From Paludibacteraceae bacterium (GTDB lineage Bacteria > Bacteroidota > Bacteroidia > Bacteroidales > Paludibacteraceae), in NCBI GenBank assembly GCA_905233375.1, contig CAJOEJ010000007.1, positions 1 to 64,000 on the forward strand: a stretch of 64,000 bases of DNA, written 5' to 3'. Shown here piece by piece: positions 39,826-50,700 of the stretch; position 1 is the stretch's first letter; each line of letters begins with the position of its first letter. Below the pieces are notes generated by a model that had not been told where the DNA came from, did no database searches, and saw only the letters and a program-made list of their open reading frames with translations. The position numbers were made by a program, and so were the translations under genes.

Positions 39826-41211
39826 TTATTTTGTGCATTTTTCTTCAATTTTGCCCCTTAACGTGGCAGCAGACGCCTCCAAAATACGCACTTTTACCAA
39901 ATCTCCGACTTTCTGGTCTGTACGCGGAAAGACGACGGTTTTGTATTGTTCCGTCCTTCCATACATGTCGTCATGGCTTCGTTTGGAGAATCCTTCGACG
40001 AGCACTTCGACTGTTTTTCCGACCTCGCGTTGGTTGGATTCAAGGGACAGCTGGTTTTGGAGAGCGATGATCTCGTTGAGTCGCCGCACTTTCTCTTCTT
40101 CAGGTATGTTATCGGGCAAATGCTTATGCGCGTACGTGCCCGGGCGTTCCGAATATTTAAACATAAAGGCGGAGTCGAACCGGACTTCCCGCATAAGGCT
40201 GAGTGTCTGCTCGTGGTCCTCGAGCGTCTCGTCGTGGAATCCGCAGAAGATATCCGTGCTGATAGCGGCGGTGGGCAGTATGCGACGGATAGCGGCGATA
40301 CGATCCAGGTACCATTCGCGGGTATATTTGCGGTTCATGAGTTTGAGCACATGGTTCGAACCGGATTGTACCGCCAAGTGGATGAACTTGCAGAGGTTGT
40401 CATGGCGGCTGATGGCTTCGAGCGTCTTATCCGACATATCTTTCGGATGGCTGGTCGTGAAGCGTATCCGCATATCGGGCACGGCGTCGGCTACGATCTC
40501 CAGCAGGTCGGCGAAGTCGATGACGGAGTCGTTTGAGGTTGTTTGAGGTCGTTGGAGGTCGTTTGAAGGTTGATAGCGGTACGAATTGACGTTCTGCCCG
40601 AGGAGAGTGACCTCTTTGTATCCGCGCGCGTGCAGGTCGCGTACCTCATTGAGGATGGACTCGACGTCGCGGCTGCGTTCGCGTCCGCGGGTATATGGAA
40701 CCACGCAGTAGGAACAGAAGTTATTGCAACCTCGCATGATAGACACGAACCCGCTGATGGAGCGTCCGATACGGGAAGGGATGATCTGGCGGTATGTCTC
40801 GGTGGTACTCAGTTCAACGTTCATTGCTTTGTGCCCCATCTCACATTGGGCAAGCAAGTTGGGGATATCCATATAGGCGTCGGGTCCCGCGACAAAGTCC
40901 ACGCCGTAGGTGTCGATGAGTTCCTGCCCCATCCGCTCCGCCATGCAACCTATTACACCTATAGTGTATTGGTGGTTGGTGGTTTGTAATTGGTGATTTT
41001 TCTTCATCAAAGCTTTGAGTTCGCGGAGACGGGAGCCGACTTTTTGTTCGGCGTTGTCCCGGATGGAACAGGTGTTGATGATGATGATATCGGCATCCTC
41101 CCACTGGTCTGTGAGTTCCGCGTCGGTAGTCTCCATGATAGCGGCTACAACCTCGCTATCTGCGACGTTCATTTGACAACCATAGGTCTCAATATAGAAT
41201 TTTTTTGCCAT
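39826..41211 (-). CDS. miaB: tRNA-2-methylthio-N6-dimethylallyladenosine synthase
   Basis: This 461-residue radical-SAM enzyme adds the methylthio group to i6A37 of tRNAs. The three UPF0004 cysteines are in YGCQMN, NTCSIRDNAEQK and GCMAERMG; the radical-SAM motif is GCNNFCSYC (C162, C166, C169). The C-terminal TRAM domain ends LRGKIEEKCTK. Start MAKKFYIETYG at 41211. Two segments appear inserted: NHQLQTTNHQ (~72-81; repeat DNA 40968-41005) and PSNDLQRPQTTSND (~207-221; repeat DNA 40530-40575). Confidence 0.95.
   Translation of the reverse strand: MAKKFYIETYGCQMNVADSEVVAAIMETTDAELTDQWEDADIIIINTCSIRDNAEQKVGSRLRELKALMKKNHQLQTTNHQYTIGVIGCMAERMGQELIDTYGVDFVAGPDAYMDIPNLLAQCEMGHKAMNVELSTTETYRQIIPSRIGRSISGFVSIMRGCNNFCSYCVVPYTRGRERSRDVESILNEVRDLHARGYKEVTLLGQNVNSYRYQPSNDLQRPQTTSNDSVIDFADLLEIVADAVPDMRIRFTTSHPKDMSDKTLEAISRHDNLCKFIHLAVQSGSNHVLKLMNRKYTREWYLDRIAAIRRILPTAAISTDIFCGFHDETLEDHEQTLSLMREVRFDSAFMFKYSERPGTYAHKHLPDNIPEEEKVRRLNEIIALQNQLSLESNQREVGKTVEVLVEGFSKRSHDDMYGRTEQYKTVVFPRTDQKVGDLVKVRILEASAATLRGKIEEKCTK
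40530..40575 (-). repeat. Repeat inserted in miaB, first tract
   Basis: GTTTGAGGTTGTTTGAGGTC-type 10-nt units on the plus strand; the encoded peptide is polar and Asn/Thr/Gln-rich. Confidence 0.7.
40968..41005 (-). repeat. Repeat inserted in miaB, second tract
   Basis: TTGGTGGTTGGTGGTTTGTA and following ATTGGTG units, related to the GATTGGT family; encodes NHQLQTTNHQ. Confidence 0.75.
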
Positions 41212-41235
41212 TTTTATCAAAAAAATACGATTTTA

Positions 41236-41267
41236 TTTGCATATATCAATTTTTTGTAGTACCTTTG
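41236..41267 (+). promoter_or_regulatory. Promoter for tRNA-Pro
   Basis: -33 TTTG (41236-41239, TTTGCATATATC), 20-nt spacer, -7 TACCTTTG (41260-41267). Confidence 0.85.
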
Positions 41268-41294
41268 CAGCCGCTTTTGAAAAAAGAGCGTGTT

Positions 41295-41368
41295 CGGGGA
41301 GTGGCGCAGCCCGGTAGCGCAACGGTCTGGGGGACCGGAGGTCGCGTGTTCGAATCACGTCTCCCCGA
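41295..41368 (+). tRNA. tRNA-Pro (anticodon GGG)
   Basis: Acceptor CGGGGAG/CTCCCCG, D arm GCGC...GCGC, anticodon arm ACGGT-CTGGGGG-ACCGG with GGG at 34-36, T arm GCGTG-TTCGAAT-CACGT. CCA is not encoded. A terminator follows directly. Confidence 0.95.
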
Positions 41369-41369
41369 C

Positions 41370-41397
41370 AAAATGGATCCATCGTGATCCATTTTTT
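41370..41397 (+). terminator. Terminator of tRNA-Pro
   Basis: A 10-bp stem AAAATGGATC/GATCCATTTT, loop CATCGT, followed by T run. Confidence 0.9.
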
Positions 41398-41641
41398 TGT
41401 GTCTTTGTTTTTATTGCGAGTGCAAAGGTACTGCTTTTTTTTGAGATATACAAATTTTTTTGACTTTTTTCGTTCAACTTCACGGGATATATACTATGTA
41501 TATATAGGGTAAGGTGGGATACGGGATTGTCTCGTCTCGCTCTCGTCTCGATCTTGTCTCGGTCACTATGCGGTCATATGGCGGGTGTTGTCATATAAAG
41601 TTTACAAAAAGCAGAAAAAATGACGTTTTATGTATCAAAAA
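41398..41641. other. Spacer with GTCTC-type repeats
   Basis: No gene is seen. Contains TCTCGTCTCGCTCTCGTCTC-like 5-6-nt repeats at 41525-41561. Confidence 0.5.
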
Positions 41642-41673
41642 GTTGCATAAATGGAAGATTTTTTGTAACTTTG
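41642..41673 (+). promoter_or_regulatory. Promoter for the 3336-aa protein gene
   Basis: -33 GTTG (41642-41645, GTTGCATAAATG), 20-nt spacer, -7 TAACTTTG (41666-41673). Confidence 0.7.
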
Positions 41674-41700
41674 CGCCCAATTTTCATGTTTTAACGAACA

Positions 41701-44700
41701 ATGAAACAATCTTTTAATAATAAATATAGTAATCGTATGAAGAAACATTTACTCATGCTCTTTGCAGTTGTGACAGCTGTAACAATGAGCATCCAAGCCC
41801 AAACGATCCTAATCGATGACGGCTTTGAGAATGGTATTCAGGACAGCGTCTGGACTCAGGAGTTCGTGACCGGTCATACGGCATGGGCAGTAGAGAGCGA
41901 GGACGACAGTCTGTCTTATCCGGCTACGGTTTTGCAGGGCACTCACCGTGCCTATCTGCGTAACACGACGGGTGAGACGCAAGGTTTCGTCACGCGTCTG
42001 GTGAGTCAGGTAATGGACTTGAGTCCTCGTAAGATTTACCAGCCTGAGTTGACGTTCTGGTATGCCAATCCTCGTTGGGGCGCCGACCGCGACACGTTGC
42101 GCGTGCTGTACCGCAACAATCCCAACGGCAAATGGAAACAGTTAGCGGAATACAGCACCGCGATGGCTAACTGGCAGAAAGTGCGTATCGAATTGCCGGA
42201 GGTAGGTCCGACTTACCAGATTGCCTTCGAAGGCAAGGACAACCTCGGTCGCGGTATCGTGCTGGACAGCGTCAAGCTTCGTTCGGCGCCGGAGTGTACC
42301 GTACCTCACGACATCATCGTGAGCAACAAGGGTGCCAACCGCGTCAACATCGCCTGGACCGCAAGCTGGGATGCTATCTGGTACGAGTTGATTGTAAGCA
42401 AAGACACGCTCAACCCGTATGAGATCCCGGAAGAGACCGAAGCGTCGCTTGTTTTCCACGACCGTATCAGCGGTCTGAGCCAGAGCCATGACCTGACACT
42501 TGAACCGGGTGAAGCGTACTACGTGTATATCCGGTCCATCTGCGAGAACGAGATCAGCCTCTGGAGCCACGAGTACACGGAAGAGGGTGCGTACCATTTC
42601 CGTGTCCGCGCAACGAAGCAGGTTCCGTTTACGGAAGACTTCAACTGGGCGAAGACCAAGAACCAGGATCCCGAGTGGATCTGGGGCAACAACACGGGCA
42701 AGACGAACCCGTATGTCAACTCCAAATCGACGACCACTTCGGAGTTGGGCAAGTATTCGCCGAGCGCTACTCCCTCCGTTATTTTCTCGGGCGGAACGAG
42801 CGCAACGGTTAAGATTCCCGCCGGCAAGTACGTCTTCCTGGCTACTCCTGCGTTAGCGGACACGCTGAACCAGAACTTCAAACTGAACCAATGCCAGGTT
42901 CATTTCTGGAGTACGGTACATATCTACACGGGTCGTACGTACGGTCGCAGCCTGATTGTGGGTGTGATGGAGGATCCGGAGGATATCACGACCTTTACTC
43001 CGATCGACACGGTAATGGTCTGGGGCAACCAGACGTTCCAGGAGAACATCGTGGACCTGAGCAGCTATACCGGCAACGGTGCTTTTATCGGTTTCGTGAG
43101 TGATTTCGACCGTCAGAACCTGTTCTATATCGACGATGTGACGATCGAGTACCGCCCGGAGGTGAGCAAGGTGACCAAGATCTCGGTTAATCCGCGTGAC
43201 ACGTTTGCCACTATCAGCTGGGAAGGCAATGCATCGTCTTACAACGTGCTGATCACCAATGCGGAAGTTGATCCGTCTAATCCGTCGGAGGACGCTATTG
43301 TGGACCAGGCGACGGTAAACGGCACTTCGTACCTGTGCAATAAACTGGAGGCGTTCCACAGCTGGAACCACCCGTATTATGTGTATGTTCAGGCAGTAGG
43401 CGCAGAGTGGTCTTACCGCTATCCGTTTGTGACGCTGACATCGCAGCGCGCCGTGCCTTATACGTTTGATTTCGAGCCTGCTTCGGGTCGTTACCAGATT
43501 TCGGGTTCGACGTATTATGCCGCCAACTTAAGTATCTTCGGTAATGATCCGAAGTACCCGAGTCTGGCATCGGCGAACACGTACAAAGGTTCGGGCTGTC
43601 TGTCAATGACGAAGACGGCAGGAGCGGACACATGGGTTACTCTTCCGATGGTAGAAGACCTGGACAGCGTTCAGGTGAAGTTCTATCTCGGCGGAACGAG
43701 TACTTCCTATTCGAAGGCTCACGCGACCATCGGTATCATGACGAACCCGATGGATATCAATACGTTCACGAAGGTATCGAGCTTTACGCTGAACACCTCG
43801 GGTTACACGATGTGCTACGCCAACTTCAAGAACTATACCGGTCCGAAGGACGGCGTGATCGCCATTGTCTGGGACGATATCCGAGGCATGGCGGAAAACA
43901 CGATCAACTATATCGACGAGGTGAAGGTAGAGAAGTTGTCGGAGTGTACTCCTCCGCAAAACGTGGAAATAGCGGTTGAGTCCGACTCCATCGCCCTTAT
44001 ATGGGATGCTTCGCAGCAATCTATGTGGGAGGTAGCCATTGCGAGAAGTCCGTTGACGAACGTCCAGAAAGACAAGACGTTTGCCGAGATTGCGGCGATG
44101 GGCTCCATTGTCTATGCGGACACGCTTTACTGGGACGACGAAGTGTCGAAGCCGGAGTTCGGTATCGGCGGTCTGAAGCCCCATACGGACTACGTGCTTT
44201 ACCTGCGTACGGTGTGCGGCAGTGACGCGGCATGGTGGACGGAGATTTCGTTCAGCACGCCTTGTGCAAACGCCACGTTCCCGTACAAAGAGACGTTCGA
44301 GAGCTGTACCTCCACTTCATCCAATGCGGCTCCGCAATTACCGTGCTGGCAGATGATTAACTACTTAGGTACATCGTATCCGTGGATCTATGCTGCAAAT
44401 GGCGGTAAGACGCTGGAGTTGTACACCTCCGGTACTGCGTACCGTTGCGTAGCGATTATGCCGCCGGTAGAGGGTAACTTGGAGGATATGATGCTTACGT
44501 TCGAGACCCGTTCGTGGAGCTCGGGCTCTACATCTACGTCCGTACTGTACGTGGGTACAATGGGCGATATCGACGACCAAAACTCGTTCATACCGTTCGA
44601 TACGATTCGTAATACCGGCGGTACGGAATTCCAGAAAGTGACGCTGTTGCTGAGCAACTACAACCTGGTATATAACAATATCGCCTTCTCGTCCGGTTTC

Positions 44701-47700
44701 TCGGGTTCGAGCGACGTGCTGATCGACAACATCGAGCTGAAGGATGCTACGTGTATCGAGGCGTATAACTTCCGCCAGACGGATTCACAATCCAACTCGG
44801 CAGACTTCGAGTGGGACGGTCTGTCCCCGAACGACCAGTGGGAGATGCGTGTTCTGAGCCAGAACGTCAGCCTTTCCAATGTAGCCTCGGGCAACTATGA
44901 CACCCTGCGTGTCGCCGTGGTGAACGACACCGTGCTGACCGGCAGAACCTACCATCTGGACGACCTGCACGCCAGCACGACGTATTATGTTTATCTGCGC
45001 GTTATGTGCGGCGACAGCATCTGGACGATGCACACGATCGAGACAAGCTGCGAGAAGCTGGATCCGAACAAGCCGAACAAGGAGACGTTCGAGACCTACT
45101 CCAGCGGTACGTCGTACAGCGACAGTTATCAGGCTACGTGCTGGACGGTAGGTAATGGCGGAACAACTTCGACGTCGTATATCCCGTATATCTACAAGTA
45201 CACGTCGTATGCTTCTTCGGGTCAGAACACGTACTGTATGTACGGCTATGAGTACTCTGACTACGTTCCGGCATACATCGTATCTCCGGAGATCGATTGC
45301 ACACATATGAAGGATCTGGCGGTTACATTCAACATGTATGCCTCTACGTCCTACAGCTGGCTGTGCGGTGTGATGAGCGACCCGAACGATCTGAGTACGT
45401 TCGTTGTGATCGACTCGGTAAAGGGTACGGGCGAGAGCGTACAATATATCTATGACTTGAGCGAGTACGAGGATTCGATTCCTGCGACCGCGCGTTACTT
45501 CGCATGGCGTACACCGTACGATGCGACGAGCTACGCCTACCTCGATGACGTATCTATCACGACGATGCGCTGTCCGTTCACTAAGCCGACCTATTCGGAT
45601 CTGACGGCAGAGAGCGCCCGTATCAGCAGTGGTCTGCGAACGGACGACATGTGGCTGTTGCTTGTGACCTCGGAGGCCGTTTCCACCGATTCGCTGGCAT
45701 CCGCTACGTACCGCGTGCCCAATACGATCAAAGTACGTTTCGACACGATCGATGTACGTTCAAAGAAAGTGAGCGGTCTGAGCGAGCAGACGAAATACTA
45801 CGTCTATACGGCAACGCTGTGCGATTCCGTTGTATCCCAATGGAGCAGCACTTCGTTCATCACTCCGTGTATGCCGGTCAAGCCGGACGGCATGAAGAAG
45901 ATCACGTTTGCCACCGAAGACGGTTTCGTCACCGGCTCGGGTGCAACCCGCTATCTGCCGTGCTGGACGATAGGCAGCAAGACCCAGGGTCTGAGCGCTT
46001 CGTCGAGCTATATCCCGTACGTGGATGCTTCGACCAAATACAACGGTCACAACTCGCTGCGTATCTACGACTACGTTTCTGGAACGAGTTCGCACTATGT
46101 AGGCGCCTATGCGATCATGCCGGAAATGTTTGTTGATTCCATCAGCAAATACCAGGTATCGTTCTGGGGTCGCAAATACAGCACTTCGTACAACGGTCAG
46201 CTGATCATCGGTATTGTGAGCGACCCGAGTGACCTGAACACGTTCGTAGCGGTAGATACCGTCACGATGGAAGGCACGACATGGGAGCCGTTCAGTGTCG
46301 GATTCGAGAACTACGAGGGTGACTTCCTCGGCAACTTGGGTTCGAACATCATGTTCCTCAGCGATTTCGGTGTATCGAACGGCGCTTATATCACGGATAT
46401 CAGCGTAGAGCTGATCCCGACCTGCCGTCCTATCTCTTCGTTCAAGGTGGACAGCGTAGGCGAGAATTCGGCTGTCATCAGCTGGCAAGGCTATCAGGAT
46501 ACGTATCGTATGCTGCTCGCTGACAAGATATTGGAGGACAGTGTAAAACCGACCTACAACTATCTGCTTGACACGATAGTAACCACCTCCAGCCATATCC
46601 GTATCGAGAACCTGCTTCCTGCCACCGGCTATGTCGTTTATGCGCAGGGTATCTGCTCCGATGGCGACAGTACCGCTATCTCGATGCAGTACGCATCGTT
46701 CCGAACCGAGTGCCCCCTCTCGACGGGTGTGCCCGTTCCGTTCTATGAGGACTGGGAGAGCTATCCGACGGGTAACAGCGAGGTAGGCTGCTGGTTGTTC
46801 CGCAATGTCAGCGGTTCCACCTATCCGACGGTAGAGGCAGCGCGCGACAAACTCAAGAGCCAGACGGTGGATCTGTACTCACCGGCTTCGGGCGGCCGTT
46901 CATGGATCGTTGTGCCGGTACTCCGTGCAAGTCTGGCGGACCTCAAATTAGAGTTTGACGCCCGTTCATGGAGCTCGTCCGCGTCCGCTACGCAGTACAT
47001 CCATGTAGGCGTGATGGCGGATCCGGAAGACGCGACGACGTTTGTCGAGCTGGCAAACTTCCCGCTGACTCCCGATTCCCTGATGTCGCATTTCGAGATG
47101 ATTCTCGGCGAGTACGACATCCCGTACGAGCGTCTGGTATTCACCTCCGGTCTGGATGCCACGATGGCTTCCTGCGACGTGGTAATTGACAATATATCGC
47201 TGTCGCTCGAGTCGCCGTGCCACGCTCCGAAACTGCAGACCAGCAACGTTTCGTACAGTTCCTTCAAGCTGGAGATTATTCCGAACAAGGAAGACAACGA
47301 CCTGTGGGATGTGGTATGCATCGAGGCGACGGAATGGGCGAAGATCCGCAATATAGACACGTATCTGGATACGACTTCGACCCGTATGCGCGTTGACACG
47401 ACGTTCCTGACGTTCACGGGTCTGACGCCGGCTACCTCCTATTATATCTACGCACGTACGGCGTGCGGCGGTGTTTACGGCAACAGTCCGTGGAACAAGA
47501 CCCCGCTCAACGTACATACGAAGTTCTACTACAAAGAGGGCTACCACTTCGGCTTTGAGAAGTCCGGTGAGATGTGGGAGCGCAGCCCGTACTCGACGAA
47601 CGACAACTACTATCTGCATCCGGCACTGGTATCCGGCCGTGACAGCTTGGGCGCAGCCTCGACGGCTTACGGAGCTTATCCGTTCAGCCAGGAGAACACG

Positions 47701-50700
47701 ACGTCCTATCTGTACGCTCACACCGGAACAGGTGCGCTGACGATCAACGCTTCGGGTAACTACTTCGGCGGCTACGTCATCTTCCCGGCAGTTGACCAGG
47801 CAGAGGCTCGTTCGTTCGAGTTCAAGATCCGTCCGGGCTACATCTCGGCTACGACGATGAAGACGGCTACGACGTATGACGGCGTGATCGAGATCGGAAC
47901 GATCGACAAGAACCAGGACTTCGACACCTACCATCGTATCGCTACCGTCCGCGTCGATGCCCTGAATAACGAAGGCATGGCTGATGAGGACAACAACTAC
48001 CTGTTCAGCAACTACACGCTGGATCTGGATGAAGCGACGATCGCATCGAAGCAGATCGTTCTCCACGCTCCGCAGCAACCGGGTGTCTCGTCGATGCTGT
48101 TTATCGACGAGGTGAACATGGGCGCAGCGAAGGGCTACAGCCTCGTATCCATCAAGAAGGTGAACGTAAGCGGTTCGAGCGCTACGGTCGAGTGGGACAA
48201 CATCGGCGGTCCGTGGAACTTGTTCATCGCGGATGAGAGAGGTGACACCATCGCCCAGTACAACCACCTGACCGGCACGAGCCAGGTTGTTGAGGGCTTG
48301 TCGCCGAGAAGCCAATACACCGCTATCCTGGAGACCGAGAAAGCCGATATGAGCCGCGACTACATCCTGACGACTTCCGTTGCGTTCGAGACGACCTGCC
48401 AAGTGCTGCAACCGGATGCCGACGGCGAGTTCACATGGGACTTCGACGATGAGTACGAGTGGGAAGCGAACGATGTGCTCACCGGTGCAACATCTGATAC
48501 CGCTTATATGAAGCCGAACTGCTTCCACGTAGGCATCACGTACGAGAATCCGTATAACGGCTACCAGTGGCTGGTACAGCCCAAGGGCTATGACTACTAC
48601 TCGACGCTGATGAACTACAGCGAAAGCCGTCATCAGGAGGTAGGTATAGGCGACAGCCACTCGCTGCGTGTACACACGACCGCCCAGAGATTCAACTCGT
48701 ATATCGTCCTGCCGGAGATGAACTGCGACCTCGACACAATGATGATCGAGTTCTACGGCCGCTGCTTCGTCAACTACGACGAGGAGCATTCGATAGAGGC
48801 TAACCGCGGCAAGATCGTCAGCGCAATATATCTCGGCGAGGAATACAGCCAGTCGATAGTAGTAGGTACGCTGACCGACCCGAACGACTTCAGCACGCTT
48901 CAGGTACTGGATACGCTGACCTACAAGCAGACGAACCTGACCAACAGCGTCAACGTGAACGACGACCCCGCCGGTCTGCGTTACTGGGAGTTGATGCAGG
49001 CTCCGCTGGCAGGCGCTACGGGCAGATACATCGTATTGTTCCAGCCTTCTTACGGTCTGTTCTTCCTGGATGACCTGAGCATCAAGCCGGCGGGCAGCAC
49101 GCTCTTCGCGCCGACCAGTGCCCGGACGTCCGATATCACGGCTACGTCCGCTACGCTGAGCTGGAATGTACGTCATCCGAGCCTGTCGTCCGTAGTGGTT
49201 GTACTCGACGCATCGAACGAAGAAGTGCTGCGTGACACCATCCCCGGAACCAGCTATGCAGCAACCGGTCTCGAATCCGGTCACTCGTACCACTGGTACG
49301 TTTACCAGACGGACAACATCCGCAACAGCGTAACGACCGTTGAGGTAACGTTCGCGACCGAGTGCGTGGCGATCACCCCGTCTTACACCTGCGGCTTCGA
49401 GATCGAAGACGGTGCGGGCAATATCCCGGGTCAGACCTCGTACAAGCAGGCACTATGCTGGACGTACGGCGATGCCAAGAGCACGAGCGAGGAGAATCTA
49501 TGGATCAGCGCGACCTACGATCCGTACAACCAGGCGAACACGGAGGACCACCGTTACAGCCGCACTAATTCGTCCGCGGTGTTCATGCGCGCTTCGTACG
49601 ACAACTACCAGCCGTACATCGCCATGCCGCAAATGGATATCAACGCATACGACACGCTTCAGGTAGTCTTCTGGATGCGTCCGGCATATGTACGCCAGGG
49701 AACGGGCACCGTAGTAAGCCAGTACACGGGTAGCACCTATTCGAAGTCCATTATCGTAGGAACGATGACCGACCCGACGAATGCCGCTACGTTCGTACCG
49801 CTCGACACCGTTACGTACAGCGCATCTCTGACCGTATACGATGTGGCTACCGCTGCCAACGACTACCTGTTCGAGCAGAAGAAAGTGGAACTGGCAGGCG
49901 CTACGGGTCCGTATGTAGCCTTCATGACTTCGTTCTACGCGAAGGATGACGAGAACCGCAAGAGCAGCGACTACATGTGGCTCGACGATATCTCGTTCAG
50001 CCGCCGCCAGCTGTGCAAGGATCCGAAGAACCTGAACAACGACTTTGTCGGTGCGACCGAAGCGACCCTCAGCTGGGAAGGCGGCGACTCGATCTTCGTG
50101 ATCCAGGTTTCGAAGGATGTGTACTTCGCAGAAGACACCGCGTTCGCGTTCAACGACACCGTTTATTCGAATCCGTTCACGGTAACGGGTCTGGAGAAAC
50201 AGACGAACTACGCATGGCGCGTACAAGCTATCTGCGAAGGCGAAGCGAGCGGATTCTCGCCCAAGGAGACGTTCAAGACGCTCCGCAGCCCGTACTTCCT
50301 CGAGGAGTTCGAAACCGCAGTAAACACGAGCGAGTGGACGTTCAGTTGCAGCAAGGCGGTGGACATCCTGAACAAGAGCAGTTACAGCTTCAGTTCGGAC
50401 AACTCGTACGGCTTCAAGCGCGTGACGACCAACTACGGTCTGAACGGTTCGCACTACACCGCCGTAGGATACTATGAAGATTATAACTGGATGATCACGC
50501 CGGAGTTCTACCTGCCGGAGAACGACAGTGTTCACTTCTCGATGGATCTCGCGATGACCGCATGTAACAGCAGCCACGCTGCTACGGGCAACGCGGTCAC
50601 AGAGAGCGACATGGCGAACGACTTCTACTTCATGGTGATCGTTTCGGAAGACGGCGGTGCTACCTGGAAGTCAGAGAACATCCTGATGAAATGGCAGAAC

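Noticed and set aside
46966..49293. 775-codon antisense open frame inside the 3336-aa gene
   Set aside because: A shadow of biased codon use on the coding strand; no signal peptide or recognisable motif. The 613-codon antisense frame at 57967-59808 is rejected for the same reason.
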